Origin: Oceanobacter kriegii DSM 6294
GTDB lineage: Bacteria > Pseudomonadota > Gammaproteobacteria > Pseudomonadales > Oceanobacteraceae
DNA length: 64,000 nucleotides
Direction of reading: 5' to 3'
NCBI RefSeq assembly: GCF_000422845.1
Contig: NZ_AUGV01000004.1
Coordinates: 310,001-374,000 of the forward strand
Shown here: one piece after another, positions 34,132 to 42,848 of the stretch
Position numbering within the stretch: the stretch's first letter is position 1
Layout: every line of letters starts with the position of its first letter
The notes under the pieces: model-generated
Told to the model about the DNA's origin: nothing
The model's database searches: none
The model's input: the letters and a program-made list of their open reading frames with translations, nothing else
Made by a program: the position numbers and the translations under genes

Positions 34132-34779
34132 CTAAACCACCGCATGTTTGCCCACTTCAATAACGCCCATCTCAATGGCCTTGTGCACCAGTTCAGCATC
34201 GGAGCGCAGGGCCAACTTGCTTTTAATTGCCGTGGCGTAATTGGCCACGGTTTTTTTGCTCAGATGCAATCGCAGCGCGACGTCATCCGCCGACAGGCCA
34301 CTGGCCAACTGGGTGAACACCTCAAACTCGCGAGCGGTCAGCTCATCTGCCTGGCTGTCGGGCCGGTTCGGGCGTCCAAACGCCAGCTGCATGGAAAGGT
34401 CGTGTTCAACAAACAAACGCCCCGCCAGCACCGCCTTGACGGCTTCTATTAACACCGCTGGCGCACTGCGCTTGCACACATAGCCACTGGCGCCCAGCTC
34501 CATCGCCTGACGCACTACGCCGTTTTCTTCGTACATGGAAAAGAATAACACCCTGGTAGACGGCCGCCGCTGTAACAAACGACGGGCGGTTTCCAGCCCG
34601 GAGATTCCCGGCATACGGGTGTCCACAATCACCAGGTCGAACATCTGTTCGGCAGCCAGCTGAACGGCTTGCTCGCCTTCGCAGGCCTCGGTAATGAGCG
34701 CGTCCTTGAGGACCTCCTGAAGCAGAGTAACGCAGCCCTGCCGCACGATCGCATGGTCGTCTACCACCAGAATGTTCAT
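34132..34779 (-). CDS. LuxR-type response regulator, ExaE/EraR/PedR2-like
   Basis: A 215-residue regulator: receiver domain (1-120) with VVDDHAIVRQG, the phospho-Asp in LVIVDTRMPGISGLE and VCKRS, and a C-terminal helix-turn-helix with LTAREFEVFTQLASGLSADDVA and KKTVANY. In Pseudomonas the equivalent regulator switches dehydrogenase genes and its kinase gene (eraS/exaD/pedS2) is adjacent; here no kinase lies next to it. It sits between the two PQQ dehydrogenase genes. AAGGGG precedes the ATG. Which kinase phosphorylates it cannot be read from the window. Confidence 0.85.
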   Translation of the reverse strand: MNILVVDDHAIVRQGCVTLLQEVLKDALITEACEGEQAVQLAAEQMFDLVIVDTRMPGISGLETARRLLQRRPSTRVLFFSMYEENGVVRQAMELGASGYVCKRSAPAVLIEAVKAVLAGRLFVEHDLSMQLAFGRPNRPDSQADELTAREFEVFTQLASGLSADDVALRLHLSKKTVANYATAIKSKLALRSDAELVHKAIEMGVIEVGKHAVV

Positions 34780-35081
34780 ATCCGTCCCCTTCCTGACAGT
34801 CAGCGGATTTATCAGCGTTCAGATTACCCGCTGGCAACGCCAGCAAGGATGCGTCAGAGGCGTCGGTTATCGGTAAATTGGGCGCTGGTCACAGGTGCTG
34901 GGAAGATTTCCCGTCCAATCAAGGAAGATGCCCAAATCAGATACTCACATCAGTTAGTTAAGCGGGATTGGCCAAACCAAGTAGAAGAGTGAAAAAGAAA
35001 GAGAAATAAGAACCAAAGAAAAGGCCGCGGCGGTTTCCCGCAGCGGCCCTTGGCCTTTCAGCAGTCTTTCAGAAGCTGGTC
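34780..35081. other. Short gap: regulator promoter and PedH-like terminator
   Basis: Holds the start region of the minus-strand regulator and, at 35012-35048, the terminator of the minus-strand PedH-like gene. No gene seen. Confidence 0.5.
35012..35048 (-). terminator. Terminator of the PedH-like gene
   Basis: GGCCGCGGCGG (35023-35033) and CCGCAGCGGCC (35038-35048) pair with one mismatch around TTTC; on the minus strand TTTTCTTTGG follows. Confidence 0.8.
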
Positions 35082-36872
35082 TTAGCGAGCAGCAACTTCG
35101 TGACGCTTAGGCAGTTTGAAGGTCCACACGGAGCCACCCTGGTTCAGGTTTTTCACGCGCTTGGCCACTTCACCACCCCACAGAGGTACTGCACCACCCC
35201 AACCGGATACAACAGCAACGTACTGTTCACCGTCCTGTTCCCAGGTAATTGGAGTACCAACGATGCCGGAACCGGTGTTGAACTTGTACAGCATCTCACC
35301 AGTCTTGTCGTCGAACGCCATCAGGTAGCCTTCCGGGTTACCGGTAAATACCAGACCACCAGCAGTGGTCATCACACCACCCCACAGTGGGGCGTTGTTT
35401 TCATGACGCCATACTTCTTTGCCGGTTTTTGGATCGATTGCACGCAGAACACCGATGTATTCGTCGTGAATTGGCTTGATGGTGAAGCCAGCGCCCAGGT
35501 AAGCCGCGCCTTTCTTATAGGCTGTTGGCTCATTCCAGATGTCCATTTCCCACTCGTTGGAAGGAACGTAGAACAGACCGGTGTCTTTGCTGTAGGCCAT
35601 AGGCATCCAGTTCTTACCACCCAGGAAGGAAGGTGCCGCCAGAACGGTTTTACCTTTCTTGCCATCGGTAGAAGCAGATGGGTCACCCGGACGACCGTCT
35701 TCGGCCAGAATTGGACGACCTTTCTTGTCCAGACCCTTGGCCCAGGTGATCTTGTCTACGAATGGGAAGCCACGGATGTAGTCACCGTTCTCACGGTTCA
35801 GTACGTAGAAGAAGCCGTTACGGTCAGCAGTAGCAGCGGCCTTGATGGTCTTGCCCTTCTCTTTATAGTCGAAGGAAACCAGCTCGTTCACACCATCGTA
35901 GTCCCAGCCATCGTGTGGCGTGGTCTGGAAGTGCCATTTGATGGCGCCAGTATCCGGATCAATCGCTACACGGGAAGATGAGTACAGGTTGTCACCAGGA
36001 CGCAGGTGAGAGTTCCATGGTGCAGGGTTACCAGTACCGAAGAACAGCAGATCTACGTCAGGATCGTAGGTACCGCCCAGCCAGGTAGCCGCACCACCGG
36101 ACTTCCACAAGTCGCCAGGCCAGGTTTTGCCAGCCTTGCCGCCAGTGATGCCGGCTTCGGTTTTCTTGCCGTCTTTCCAGATGTAGCCCATGTGACCTTC
36201 AACGGTCGGACGGGTCCAGGCCAACTTACCGGTTTCTGCGTCGTAGGCTTCTACCTTACCCACGATACCGAATTCACCACCGGAAACGCCGGTGATTACC
36301 TTGCCTTTCACAACAATTGGCGCAGCAGAGATGGAGTAGCCGGCTTTGTAGTCAGCAACTTTTTTCTTCCAAACGGTTTTACCGGTGTCTTTATGCAAAG
36401 CCACCAGTTTGGCGTCCAGCGTGCCGAAAATCACCAGGTCGCCGTAAATAGCAACACCACGGTTGATCACGTCACAGCAAGGCATGATGTTTTCTGGCAG
36501 ACGAGCATCGTACTGCCACAGTTCTTCACCGGTTTTCACGTCGATGGCGAATACACGGGAGTAGGATGCAGTAACGTACATAACGCCGTCTTTAACGACA
36601 GGCTGGGATTCCTGACCACGCTGCTTTTCACCACCAAAGGAGAAACCCCATACCGGTCTCAGGTCCTGAATCGTGTCTGCGTTCAACTTGGTCATTGGGC
36701 TGTAACGCTGACCACGCAAACCCATACCGTAGGAAACCACGTCGTCCACGGTCGCCTGGTCATTGATAATGTCTTTGTCGGTAACACCAGCCTGGGCAGG
36801 ACCTGCAAGAGACACGGCAGCGAACAGTGTGGACAGTGCCAGTCCCTTCAAGCCGATAGAAGTTGTCTTCAT
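35082..36872 (-). CDS. pedH: PQQ-dependent alcohol dehydrogenase, lanthanide type (PedH/ExaF-like)
   Basis: A 596-residue periplasmic quinoprotein with signal peptide ending GPAQA. Adjacent cysteines Cys132-Cys133 (MPCCDV) form the ring disulfide. The catalytic Asp324 is followed by Tyr and Asp326 ([11 protein letters not shown]); the extra Asp two residues on is the established hallmark of lanthanide-dependent XoxF, ExaF and PedH enzymes. Glu200 and Asn282 complete the metal site. It would oxidise alcohols (and aldehydes) when light rare earths are present. AAGGAG six bases before the ATG gives a strong start. CCAAGGTACTG lies upstream, and the miniature element copy C is inserted further up. 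Confidence 0.95.
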   Translation of the reverse strand: MKTTSIGLKGLALSTLFAAVSLAGPAQAGVTDKDIINDQATVDDVVSYGMGLRGQRYSPMTKLNADTIQDLRPVWGFSFGGEKQRGQESQPVVKDGVMYVTASYSRVFAIDVKTGEELWQYDARLPENIMPCCDVINRGVAIYGDLVIFGTLDAKLVALHKDTGKTVWKKKVADYKAGYSISAAPIVVKGKVITGVSGGEFGIVGKVEAYDAETGKLAWTRPTVEGHMGYIWKDGKKTEAGITGGKAGKTWPGDLWKSGGAATWLGGTYDPDVDLLFFGTGNPAPWNSHLRPGDNLYSSSRVAIDPDTGAIKWHFQTTPHDGWDYDGVNELVSFDYKEKGKTIKAAATADRNGFFYVLNRENGDYIRGFPFVDKITWAKGLDKKGRPILAEDGRPGDPSASTDGKKGKTVLAAPSFLGGKNWMPMAYSKDTGLFYVPSNEWEMDIWNEPTAYKKGAAYLGAGFTIKPIHDEYIGVLRAIDPKTGKEVWRHENNAPLWGGVMTTAGGLVFTGNPEGYLMAFDDKTGEMLYKFNTGSGIVGTPITWEQDGEQYVAVVSGWGGAVPLWGGEVAKRVKNLNQGGSVWTFKLPKRHEVAAR

Positions 36873-37023
36873 TATTTTCTCCTTGGGAGGATTTTCTTAT
36901 TAGTTCAGGAGCTTCTGTGCCCGCCCTTCCGGGTCGGCAGCCACAGGTGCATCTTTTCTCAGATACCTGATCATTGTTGGTTTTGTGGTCTGCGCATCCA
37001 ATCCGACCTGCGGGTTGATTTCC

Positions 37024-37040
37024 CAGTACCTTGGTAGCAG
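37024..37040 (-). promoter_or_regulatory. Candidate regulator site, CTGCTACCAAGGTACTG
   Basis: About 150 bases upstream of the PedH-like start. The same core (TACCAAGGTAC) occurs before the cytochrome c gene and related forms occur at 41941-41957 and 1846-1853. Confidence 0.45.
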
Positions 37041-37317
37041 TCCCCTACCCCAGAGATGAGGAGGTTAGTATTAGGAACGCGCCGTTTGTCGATTCCTTGA
37101 CTCAGTTTCAAACCACGCCAACACCACTGCAAAACCTTTCCAAAACCTCCCCAAAACGATTGCTGGCCGGATTCCGTCTGCGCTGGAGCAAGTGAAAAAG
37201 AGTGCCTGCAGATAGACTAGACGCGCGTAGTCTGGAGGGCTGGGAGATAACGAAAAAACGATGAGAAATAGCGATATTGGGTAGGACTGACAGGCGTTAC
37301 AGCAACGACTGTCAGTC

Positions 37318-37587
37318 TAGGGACCCTCTGAATAACTCTGCACAGCTCTGCGCGAATCCTGCAGGTTGTCAGAACAAGGCGGCGAATGCAGCGGAATGAC
37401 CAGTCCTTTCCAAATTCGCCAACACCGTTCTGGCGGGCTGCAGGCCGCGCCCAAAGGGGATGACAGGGCATTGCTGACTCTGTGTCGCTGATTTTTGACT
37501 TGACCCGTCAGGCCTGCAAATCAGCTTCGTGATTCAGCGTCGCCCTGTCATCCAGAGCGGGCACCGAGTTATTCAGAGGGGCCCCTA
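37318..37587. mobile_element. Miniature inverted-repeat element, copy C
   Basis: 270 bases with terminal inverted repeats TAGGGACCCTCTGAATAACT (left) and the complement of TAGGGGCCCCTCTGAATAAC (right), with TA at both ends. The core aligns through its length with copy A, for example CTTGACC(T/C)GTCAGGCCTG, but the termini belong to a different type from those of A and B. Confidence 0.75.
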
Positions 37588-37615
37588 GGGGCGGGCACAC
37601 ATCAAGACGCAGGCG

Positions 37616-38590
37616 CTACTGCGATTCCATCACCCGGTAAAAATCGGTTTTCAAAAATTCAAAATGATAGCGTTCGGCAATGCGTGCCATCTCGCCACTG
37701 GTCACCAGCTGAGTGATCACGTCTTCCAGCGCATAGGCCAGACCACGATGGTCGTCTTTGACCGCCATGCCCACTTCCCAGAACCGTTTGGTCAAATTGG
37801 GCATGGGGATGTCAGCCAGCACAAAGCGCTCCCGACCGGCCTTTTCATTGAGGGCTTGCATGCCCCACTCCAGCTGCGACTTCATGCCCATCACGGCACC
37901 AACCTCGCCAGCACCCATACCGTTCAGGGCATCCACCGTAGTGGTGTAATGAACCACGTTTTTGCGCAGCATGCCGCGGAACGCACCAACCAGGTAAAAG
38001 TCGGGCAAGGTATCAATTTCAACGCCGACTTTTTCGTAGTTGAAGTAAGCCAGATTCTGAATATCTTCGACCTTATCCGTGTCGATCAACAGCTCCCAAC
38101 GCTCACGCTGGTAAGGCGCGAAAAAGTGCACCAGGTCGTTGATCACCAACCCATCCGGGTCGACCTTGAAAGCAAACTCACGGTCGTAAGGCACACGCAG
38201 CATAACGTCGGCCACTTCCCGCCGCAGCATGGCCTCGTCTTCAATACGCGCCAGGTAATGGCCCTTCCAGACGTGGTTACGCAGATCGTCGTCGAGATTC
38301 TCGTCCGGGATCATCCAGTGCAGGTGCAACTTCACCCCCAATCCACTGGCCAGTTCCCGCGCGATATCGACATCAAAGCCTTTGGCCTCATCGCCATCAA
38401 GCCAGGAATACGGCGGGAAATCCCGATAGACAGCAACACTGATTTCGCCGTTGTCCTGAATATCTTCCAACGACAACGCCTGCACTGGCAGTTGAATTCC
38501 TAACAACAGTACAGTCAGCAAGGCGTTTATCGATACTTTCATAGAGCGATGAAAACGGCCTGGCCATGTCCGGCAAAACATAAAAGTCAT
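37616..38590 (-). CDS. MoxJ-like periplasmic solute-binding protein, quinoprotein-associated
   Basis: A 324-residue type 2 periplasmic binding protein with signal segment (about 16-38, ending PVQA), then ISVAVYRDFPPYSW, GFDVDIARELASGLG and AVMGMKSQLEW. It belongs to the MoxJ/XoxJ-type family found only with PQQ alcohol dehydrogenase genes, whose members may aid dehydrogenase activation or assembly and need not transport. ATG 38590 has AAGGAG six bases upstream; the longer frame to 38662 lacks this. It follows the cytochrome c gene on the same strand, likely as one transcript. Confidence 0.88.
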   Translation of the reverse strand: MTFMFCRTWPGRFHRSMKVSINALLTVLLLGIQLPVQALSLEDIQDNGEISVAVYRDFPPYSWLDGDEAKGFDVDIARELASGLGVKLHLHWMIPDENLDDDLRNHVWKGHYLARIEDEAMLRREVADVMLRVPYDREFAFKVDPDGLVINDLVHFFAPYQRERWELLIDTDKVEDIQNLAYFNYEKVGVEIDTLPDFYLVGAFRGMLRKNVVHYTTTVDALNGMGAGEVGAVMGMKSQLEWGMQALNEKAGRERFVLADIPMPNLTKRFWEVGMAVKDDHRGLAYALEDVITQLVTSGEMARIAERYHFEFLKTDFYRVMESQ

Positions 38591-38719
38591 AGTGAACTCC
38601 TTCCCCAGTGGCAGCACCAGTTTAGACGATGCCCCAAACGCGAAAACCCGAACTCGCCGCATAAGGGGACGAATTCGGGTGCACAGTCAGCGTCAAACGC
38701 TGTTACCGGCGAGTGAAAA

Positions 38720-39148
38720 TCACTCTTCGACGTACTTGGTTACCAGCCAGGCGCGGATGGCCCACAGGGATTCCTGGCTCAGGAAGTCAGCCATCTTCGG
38801 CATGTAAGGAACACCGTTACGAACTGCACCGTTAACTACGCGGTAAGCGAACCACTCATCACCGTCCAGACCAGGCTCCAGGTAGCGCAGGTCAGGGGCG
38901 ATGCCACCAGAGATGGCGTCCAGACCGTGGCAGCGAGCACAGTTTTGCGCGTAAGCAGATTCACCGATCTTGATCGCGTCTTCGTTACCAACGTATGGGT
39001 TTTCTTCCAGCCACTCTTCACCCAGCGGCTCCAGAGCGGATACGTCTACAGCTTGAGGGGTAACATCGCCATGCGCCCAAACAGCGCCGGAAATCGCCAT
39101 CAGACCAGCAAGCATCAAGCCTTGGATCACAGAACCGATTGTTTTCAT
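38720..39148 (-). CDS. Cytochrome c, electron acceptor of PQQ dehydrogenases (PedF/ExaB-like)
   Basis: A 142-residue periplasmic monohaem cytochrome with signal peptide ending AVWA, haem motif CARCH and the likely axial methionine in GVPYMPKMADFLSQ. This matches the c550 proteins that accept electrons from quinoprotein ethanol dehydrogenases. Upstream on the minus strand are two copies of the CTACCAA(A/G)GT motif 22 bases apart and an ACAATAACAAAACG leader. It sits between the two dehydrogenase genes' accessory genes. Confidence 0.92.
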   Translation of the reverse strand: MKTIGSVIQGLMLAGLMAISGAVWAHGDVTPQAVDVSALEPLGEEWLEENPYVGNEDAIKIGESAYAQNCARCHGLDAISGGIAPDLRYLEPGLDGDEWFAYRVVNGAVRNGVPYMPKMADFLSQESLWAIRAWLVTKYVEE

Positions 39149-39583
39149 TATTGAGCACCTATCGTTTTGTTATTGTCATGGCTGCATTCTAGGTATGAGA
39201 TAAAACAGGCCACAGAACACTTTGGTAGTCGAAGTTCTGTACCTTGGTAGTAGGTTTTGTGTCTCGTTGTAACTGCGTTTTGTGACTAATACTCATGTTA
39301 AAAGCAGCTTAGTCCAAACAAAGAAAGACTGACGTTTACTGGCAGGAAGGGGACGAGCCCTGGCCGACTCACGGGGTCGCGATTAAAACTGTGCAGCAGC
39401 AAACAACGCAGCTCCATAGTACGACAGGCCTAAACATCGTCGACTTAAAGCCTATATCTGGGCCTGCTGTGGTTTCGTACTCTGTCGTCAGGGTCGAAGT
39501 TGGCGAACGATGGCCTACATTTACAAAAGCTTTGCTTTTGGAAGGTCTACGCCAACAGCAATAACAATTACTCAGGACTCGCT
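39149..39583. promoter_or_regulatory. Divergent promoter region, cytochrome c / PQQ-associated ABC cluster
   Basis: 435 bases without a gene. It contains two tandem motif copies (39215-39231 and 39237-39254) and A/C-rich leaders on both sides (about 39163-39178 on the minus strand; CAACAGCAATAACAATTAC at 39554-39572 on the plus strand). Confidence 0.55.
39215..39254. promoter_or_regulatory. Two tandem candidate regulator sites
   Basis: CACTTTGGTAGTCG and TACCTTGGTAGTAGG, 22 bases (two helical turns) apart, about 70-105 bases upstream of the cytochrome c start. Same core as at 37024-37040. Confidence 0.5.
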
Positions 39584-40828
39584 ATGACACTCAGCACTCT
39601 GCAAGCACCTGTTGAACGCTTGCGCACCGCCCGCTCGGGCTGGCGTCGCCTGTTAGGTACCGCTGGCATCGCCTGTTGCCTGCTACCGTCGCTGTTCTCC
39701 GTGGCCAGCTCCCAAGCACAAGACAACGGCAAACAAGCCATCGTTATTGGCTACCTGGAACTGCAACAAGAACAGCCTCCTCTGTTGTCCAATGTACTGC
39801 CACCACCAGAAGATAACGGCCTGCAAGGCGCTCGACTGGGCATGGCAGACAACAACGCCGGGGGCAAATTCCTGGGGCTGGACTACCAGTTAAAAGAAGC
39901 AAGAAGCTATGAACTTCCCGACCTGCAAGCAGCACTGACGCAATGGCAGGCCGACGGCATTCAATCGGTGCTGGTGAACGCGCCCGCAGCCACCCTGCAG
40001 GCATTGTCGAGCCAGGCACCGGACATCCTGTTCTTCAACGTTGGCAGTAACAGCGACCAGCTGCGTACCGAAAGCTGTTTGACCAACGTGCTGCACACCC
40101 TGCCCAGTCGCGCCATGCTGACTGATGCACTGGCCCAGTGGCTGATGAAAAAACGCCTGAAAAAATGGTTGCTGATCAGCGGTAGTCGCGAGGGCGACCA
40201 GCGTTATGCCGATGCCGTGCGTCGCAGTGCCAAACGCTTTGGAGCCAAACTGGAGGCAGAAAAAGAATGGACCTTCGACAGCGACTTGCGTCGCAGCGCC
40301 CAAACCGAAGTACCGCTGTTCACACAAACCAAAGAATACGATGCCGTTGTGGTTGCCGACGAACCCGGCGATTTTGGCGAGTTCATTCTCTACAACACCT
40401 GGTACCCACGCCCGGTGGTGGGGACTCAAGGACTCACCCCAACCGGCTGGCACCGGGTGATTGAACAGTGGGGAGCGGCGCAACTGCAAAGCCGTTTTGA
40501 CCGTCAGGCCGACCGCTGGATGACCGACAAGGACTACGCTGCCTGGGCCGCCATGCGCTCGATTGGCGAATCGGTGTCACACAACATCGACTATCAGGCG
40601 GCAGCATTAAAAAGTCACTTGCTCGGTCCAAAATTCGAGCTGGCTGGTTTCAAGGGCCGCAAGCTGACCTACCGCAACTGGAATGGCCAGCTGCGCCAGC
40701 CCATTGCCCTGATTCACCCTCGGGCACTGGTGTCGCAGTCGCCGCAAGAAGGCTATCTGCACCCGACCACAGAACTCGATACATTGGGCTTTGACCAACG
40801 CGAAAGCCAATGCAATCTGTCCCAATAA
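39584..40828 (+). CDS. PQQ-dependent dehydrogenase-associated periplasmic binding protein (branched-chain type)
   Basis: A 414-residue exported protein with signal segment (ending SSQA) and type 1 periplasmic-binding-protein features: VIGYLELQQEQPPLLS, DNGLQGARLGMADNNAGG and KWLLISGSREGDQRYADAV. It belongs to the family of substrate-binding proteins linked to PQQ alcohol dehydrogenase systems. The ATG at 39584 has AGGA upstream. It is first in a four-gene plus-strand set with a beta-propeller protein, an ABC ATPase and a permease. The ligand is unknown. Confidence 0.87.
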   Translation: MTLSTLQAPVERLRTARSGWRRLLGTAGIACCLLPSLFSVASSQAQDNGKQAIVIGYLELQQEQPPLLSNVLPPPEDNGLQGARLGMADNNAGGKFLGLDYQLKEARSYELPDLQAALTQWQADGIQSVLVNAPAATLQALSSQAPDILFFNVGSNSDQLRTESCLTNVLHTLPSRAMLTDALAQWLMKKRLKKWLLISGSREGDQRYADAVRRSAKRFGAKLEAEKEWTFDSDLRRSAQTEVPLFTQTKEYDAVVVADEPGDFGEFILYNTWYPRPVVGTQGLTPTGWHRVIEQWGAAQLQSRFDRQADRWMTDKDYAAWAAMRSIGESVSHNIDYQAAALKSHLLGPKFELAGFKGRKLTYRNWNGQLRQPIALIHPRALVSQSPQEGYLHPTTELDTLGFDQRESQCNLSQ

Positions 40829-40847
40829 CAACAACGAGATAATGATC

Positions 40848-41915
40848 ATGAAACTTTCTTCCAAGCGCTTCGTGGCCACAAAACACTTTACTCAACAGGA
40901 AAACGTCGCTCAAAAAGCCCTGCGAGCCACCCGTCGCCTGTTGCTGCCTGCGCTTCTTCCCATTCTTTTGCCCGCAGCCTTTGCAGGTGCCAGCCAGTCA
41001 GCCATCGCGGCCTCATTGGCGTATGTATCCAACGAAAAAGACGACACTTTGTCGATCATTGATCTCGACAGCCTCGAAGTGGTGAACACCATCGAGGTTG
41101 GCCAGCGTCCTCGTGGTATTACCTTCAACGAGGACTACACCAAGCTGTACATTTGCGCCAGCGACGACGATACCGTACAGGTTATGGACGTTGCTTCGGG
41201 CCAGATCATCGCCAACCTGCCCTCCGGCGAAGACCCTGAGCAGTTTGCCCTGCACCCGGACGGCCACCGCCTGTACATTTCCAACGAAGACAGCTCTCTG
41301 GTAACCGTGGTTGATCCCCAGAAGAGCATCGTGACGGCCCAGATTGATGTCGGTGTAGAACCTGAAGGCATGGGCGTCAGCCCGGACGGCAAGATTGTGG
41401 TGAACACCTCGGAAACCACCAGCATGCTGCATTGGATTAACACCGAGACCAACGAACTGTTCCACAACACCAAGGTGGATCAGCGCCCACGTCATGTAGA
41501 ATTCAGCAAGGACGGCAAACAACTGTGGGCTAGCGCTGAAATTGGCGGCACCGTCTCGGTTATTGATGTCGACAGCAAAGAAGAACTGCACAAGCTGCGG
41601 TTCGAGATTCGTGGCGTACACCGGGACAAGGTACAACCGGTAGGCGTCAAGCTATCCTCTGACGGCCGTTATGCGTTTGTTGCCCTTGGCCCAGCCAACC
41701 ACGTTGCCGTAGTCGACGCCAAAACCTACGAAGTGCTCGACTACTTGCTGGTCGGTCGCCGTGTGTGGCACATGGCCTTTTCACCGGATGAAAAATACCT
41801 GCTGACCACCAATGGCATCAGTGGCGATGTTTCCGTGGTGGATGTCGACAAACTGAAAGTGATCAAATCCATCAAGGTGGGTCGCTACCCATGGGGCCTG
41901 GCCATCAAGCCATAG
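40848..41915 (+). CDS. YVTN-repeat beta-propeller protein, PQQ-catabolism associated
   Basis: A 355-residue exported protein: N-terminal signal region (ending SAIA), then seven propeller units of the type LAYVSNEKDDTLSIIDLDSL, PRGITFNEDYTKLYICASDD, LYISNEDSSLVTVVD. It matches the propeller proteins found next to PQQ dehydrogenase ABC genes; no enzymatic residues are obvious and the role is unknown. Starts at 40842 and 40848 are both possible; an AATAACAACAACGAG leader lies immediately before. Only 19 bases separate it from the preceding gene. Confidence 0.88.
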   Translation: MKLSSKRFVATKHFTQQENVAQKALRATRRLLLPALLPILLPAAFAGASQSAIAASLAYVSNEKDDTLSIIDLDSLEVVNTIEVGQRPRGITFNEDYTKLYICASDDDTVQVMDVASGQIIANLPSGEDPEQFALHPDGHRLYISNEDSSLVTVVDPQKSIVTAQIDVGVEPEGMGVSPDGKIVVNTSETTSMLHWINTETNELFHNTKVDQRPRHVEFSKDGKQLWASAEIGGTVSVIDVDSKEELHKLRFEIRGVHRDKVQPVGVKLSSDGRYAFVALGPANHVAVVDAKTYEVLDYLLVGRRVWHMAFSPDEKYLLTTNGISGDVSVVDVDKLKVIKSIKVGRYPWGLAIKP

Positions 41916-41940
41916 TGTTTGCTTTCCTCCCCGGGCGCTT

Positions 41941-41959
41941 CAGTACATTGGTAGGTTGG
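41941..41959 (+). promoter_or_regulatory. Candidate regulator site CAGTACATTGGTAGGTTGG
   Basis: Matches the reverse orientation of the motif before the PedH-like and cytochrome genes and lies 150 bases before the ABC ATPase gene, in the only sizeable gap of this cluster. Confidence 0.4.
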
Positions 41960-42101
41960 GCCACGCCCAGCGTGTTTTTGTCCGGCCCGGGCGCAGGCTG
42001 GCTCGTCCTGAAGGCAAATGATGCTGGATCGTTCCATAATTCGATTCGACGCTCATTCGCAAAACGACGATGCATTCATTCCAGATTCAACAGGAATCCC
42101 T

Positions 42102-42848
42102 ATGTCGCTGGTTGAAGTTGACCAACTCAGTCATTTTTACCCCGGCAAGCAAGCCCTCAATGAGGTGAGCTTCCGCATTGAGCAGGGCCGATTCCACGCA
42201 CTGCTAGGCCCTAACGGGGCCGGTAAAACCACCCTGTTCTCGCTCATCAGCCGCCTCTTCAAGGTGCAACAGGGCGACATTCGGGTGAACGGTCACAGTT
42301 TAAAAAACGCACCGTCAGCCCTGCTGGCCGAGATCGGTATGGTGTTCCAGCAAAGCACGCTGGACATGGACCTATCGGTCGAGCAAAACCTCGACTATCA
42401 CGGCTGTCTGCATGGCATGAGCGGCAAGCTCCGCAAGCAGCGCATTGAAGAAGAGCTGCGTCGCGTCGACATGCTCGATGCCCGCAAACAGAAAGTCCGC
42501 GCTTTGAACGGCGGCCACCGTCGGCGGGTAGAAATTGCCAGGGCTCTGGTGCACCAACCCAGCCTGTTGCTGCTGGACGAAGCCACCGTTGGCCTCGACC
42601 CGCAAACCCGCGCGGGCTTGAACCAGCACGTACGCAGCTTGTGTGAAGAACAAGGAGTCACCGTGTTGTGGTCCACACATCTGATCGAAGAAATTCACCC
42701 TCACGACCCGGTTACCCTGATGCATCAGGGCTGCGTCCAGGCCAACGCCAGCGCCGAACAGGTATGCCAACAAGCAGGCACCGACACACTGGTCGACGCG
42801 TTTGCCTTACTGACTGCCAGCAAATCTGGCCAGGGAGCCAAACCATGA
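42102..42848 (+). CDS. ABC transporter ATPase, PQQ-dependent alcohol dehydrogenase associated
   Basis: A 248-residue ATPase with Walker A GPNGAGKTTLF, Q-loop GMVFQQST, Walker B LLLLDEATVGLD and switch STHLIEEI. The signature motif is degenerate, NGGHRRRVEIARAL in place of LSGGQ. ATG 42102 has AGGA six bases upstream; the frame upstream to 42018 is probably untranslated. It overlaps the permease gene as ATGA, so the two are coupled and form an ABC-2 type exporter. Confidence 0.92.
   Translation: MSLVEVDQLSHFYPGKQALNEVSFRIEQGRFHALLGPNGAGKTTLFSLISRLFKVQQGDIRVNGHSLKNAPSALLAEIGMVFQQSTLDMDLSVEQNLDYHGCLHGMSGKLRKQRIEEELRRVDMLDARKQKVRALNGGHRRRVEIARALVHQPSLLLLDEATVGLDPQTRAGLNQHVRSLCEEQGVTVLWSTHLIEEIHPHDPVTLMHQGCVQANASAEQVCQQAGTDTLVDAFALLTASKSGQGAKP

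Larger units (their letters stand above)
36873..37615. promoter_or_regulatory. Upstream region of the PedH-like gene
   Basis: 743 bases without a gene. It includes the strong ribosome site, the motif at 37024-37040, and miniature element copy C at 37318-37587. Confidence 0.55.

Noticed and set aside
35082-36872. XoxF methanol dehydrogenase
   Set aside because: Metal-site Asp-x-Asp is shared, but neighbours (cytochrome c550 type, pedE-like enzyme, erc genes) fit PedH/ExaF ethanol-type enzymes; no mxa/xoxG set is present.
36006-37037. 343-codon plus-strand open frame
   Set aside because: Antisense to the PedH-like dehydrogenase.
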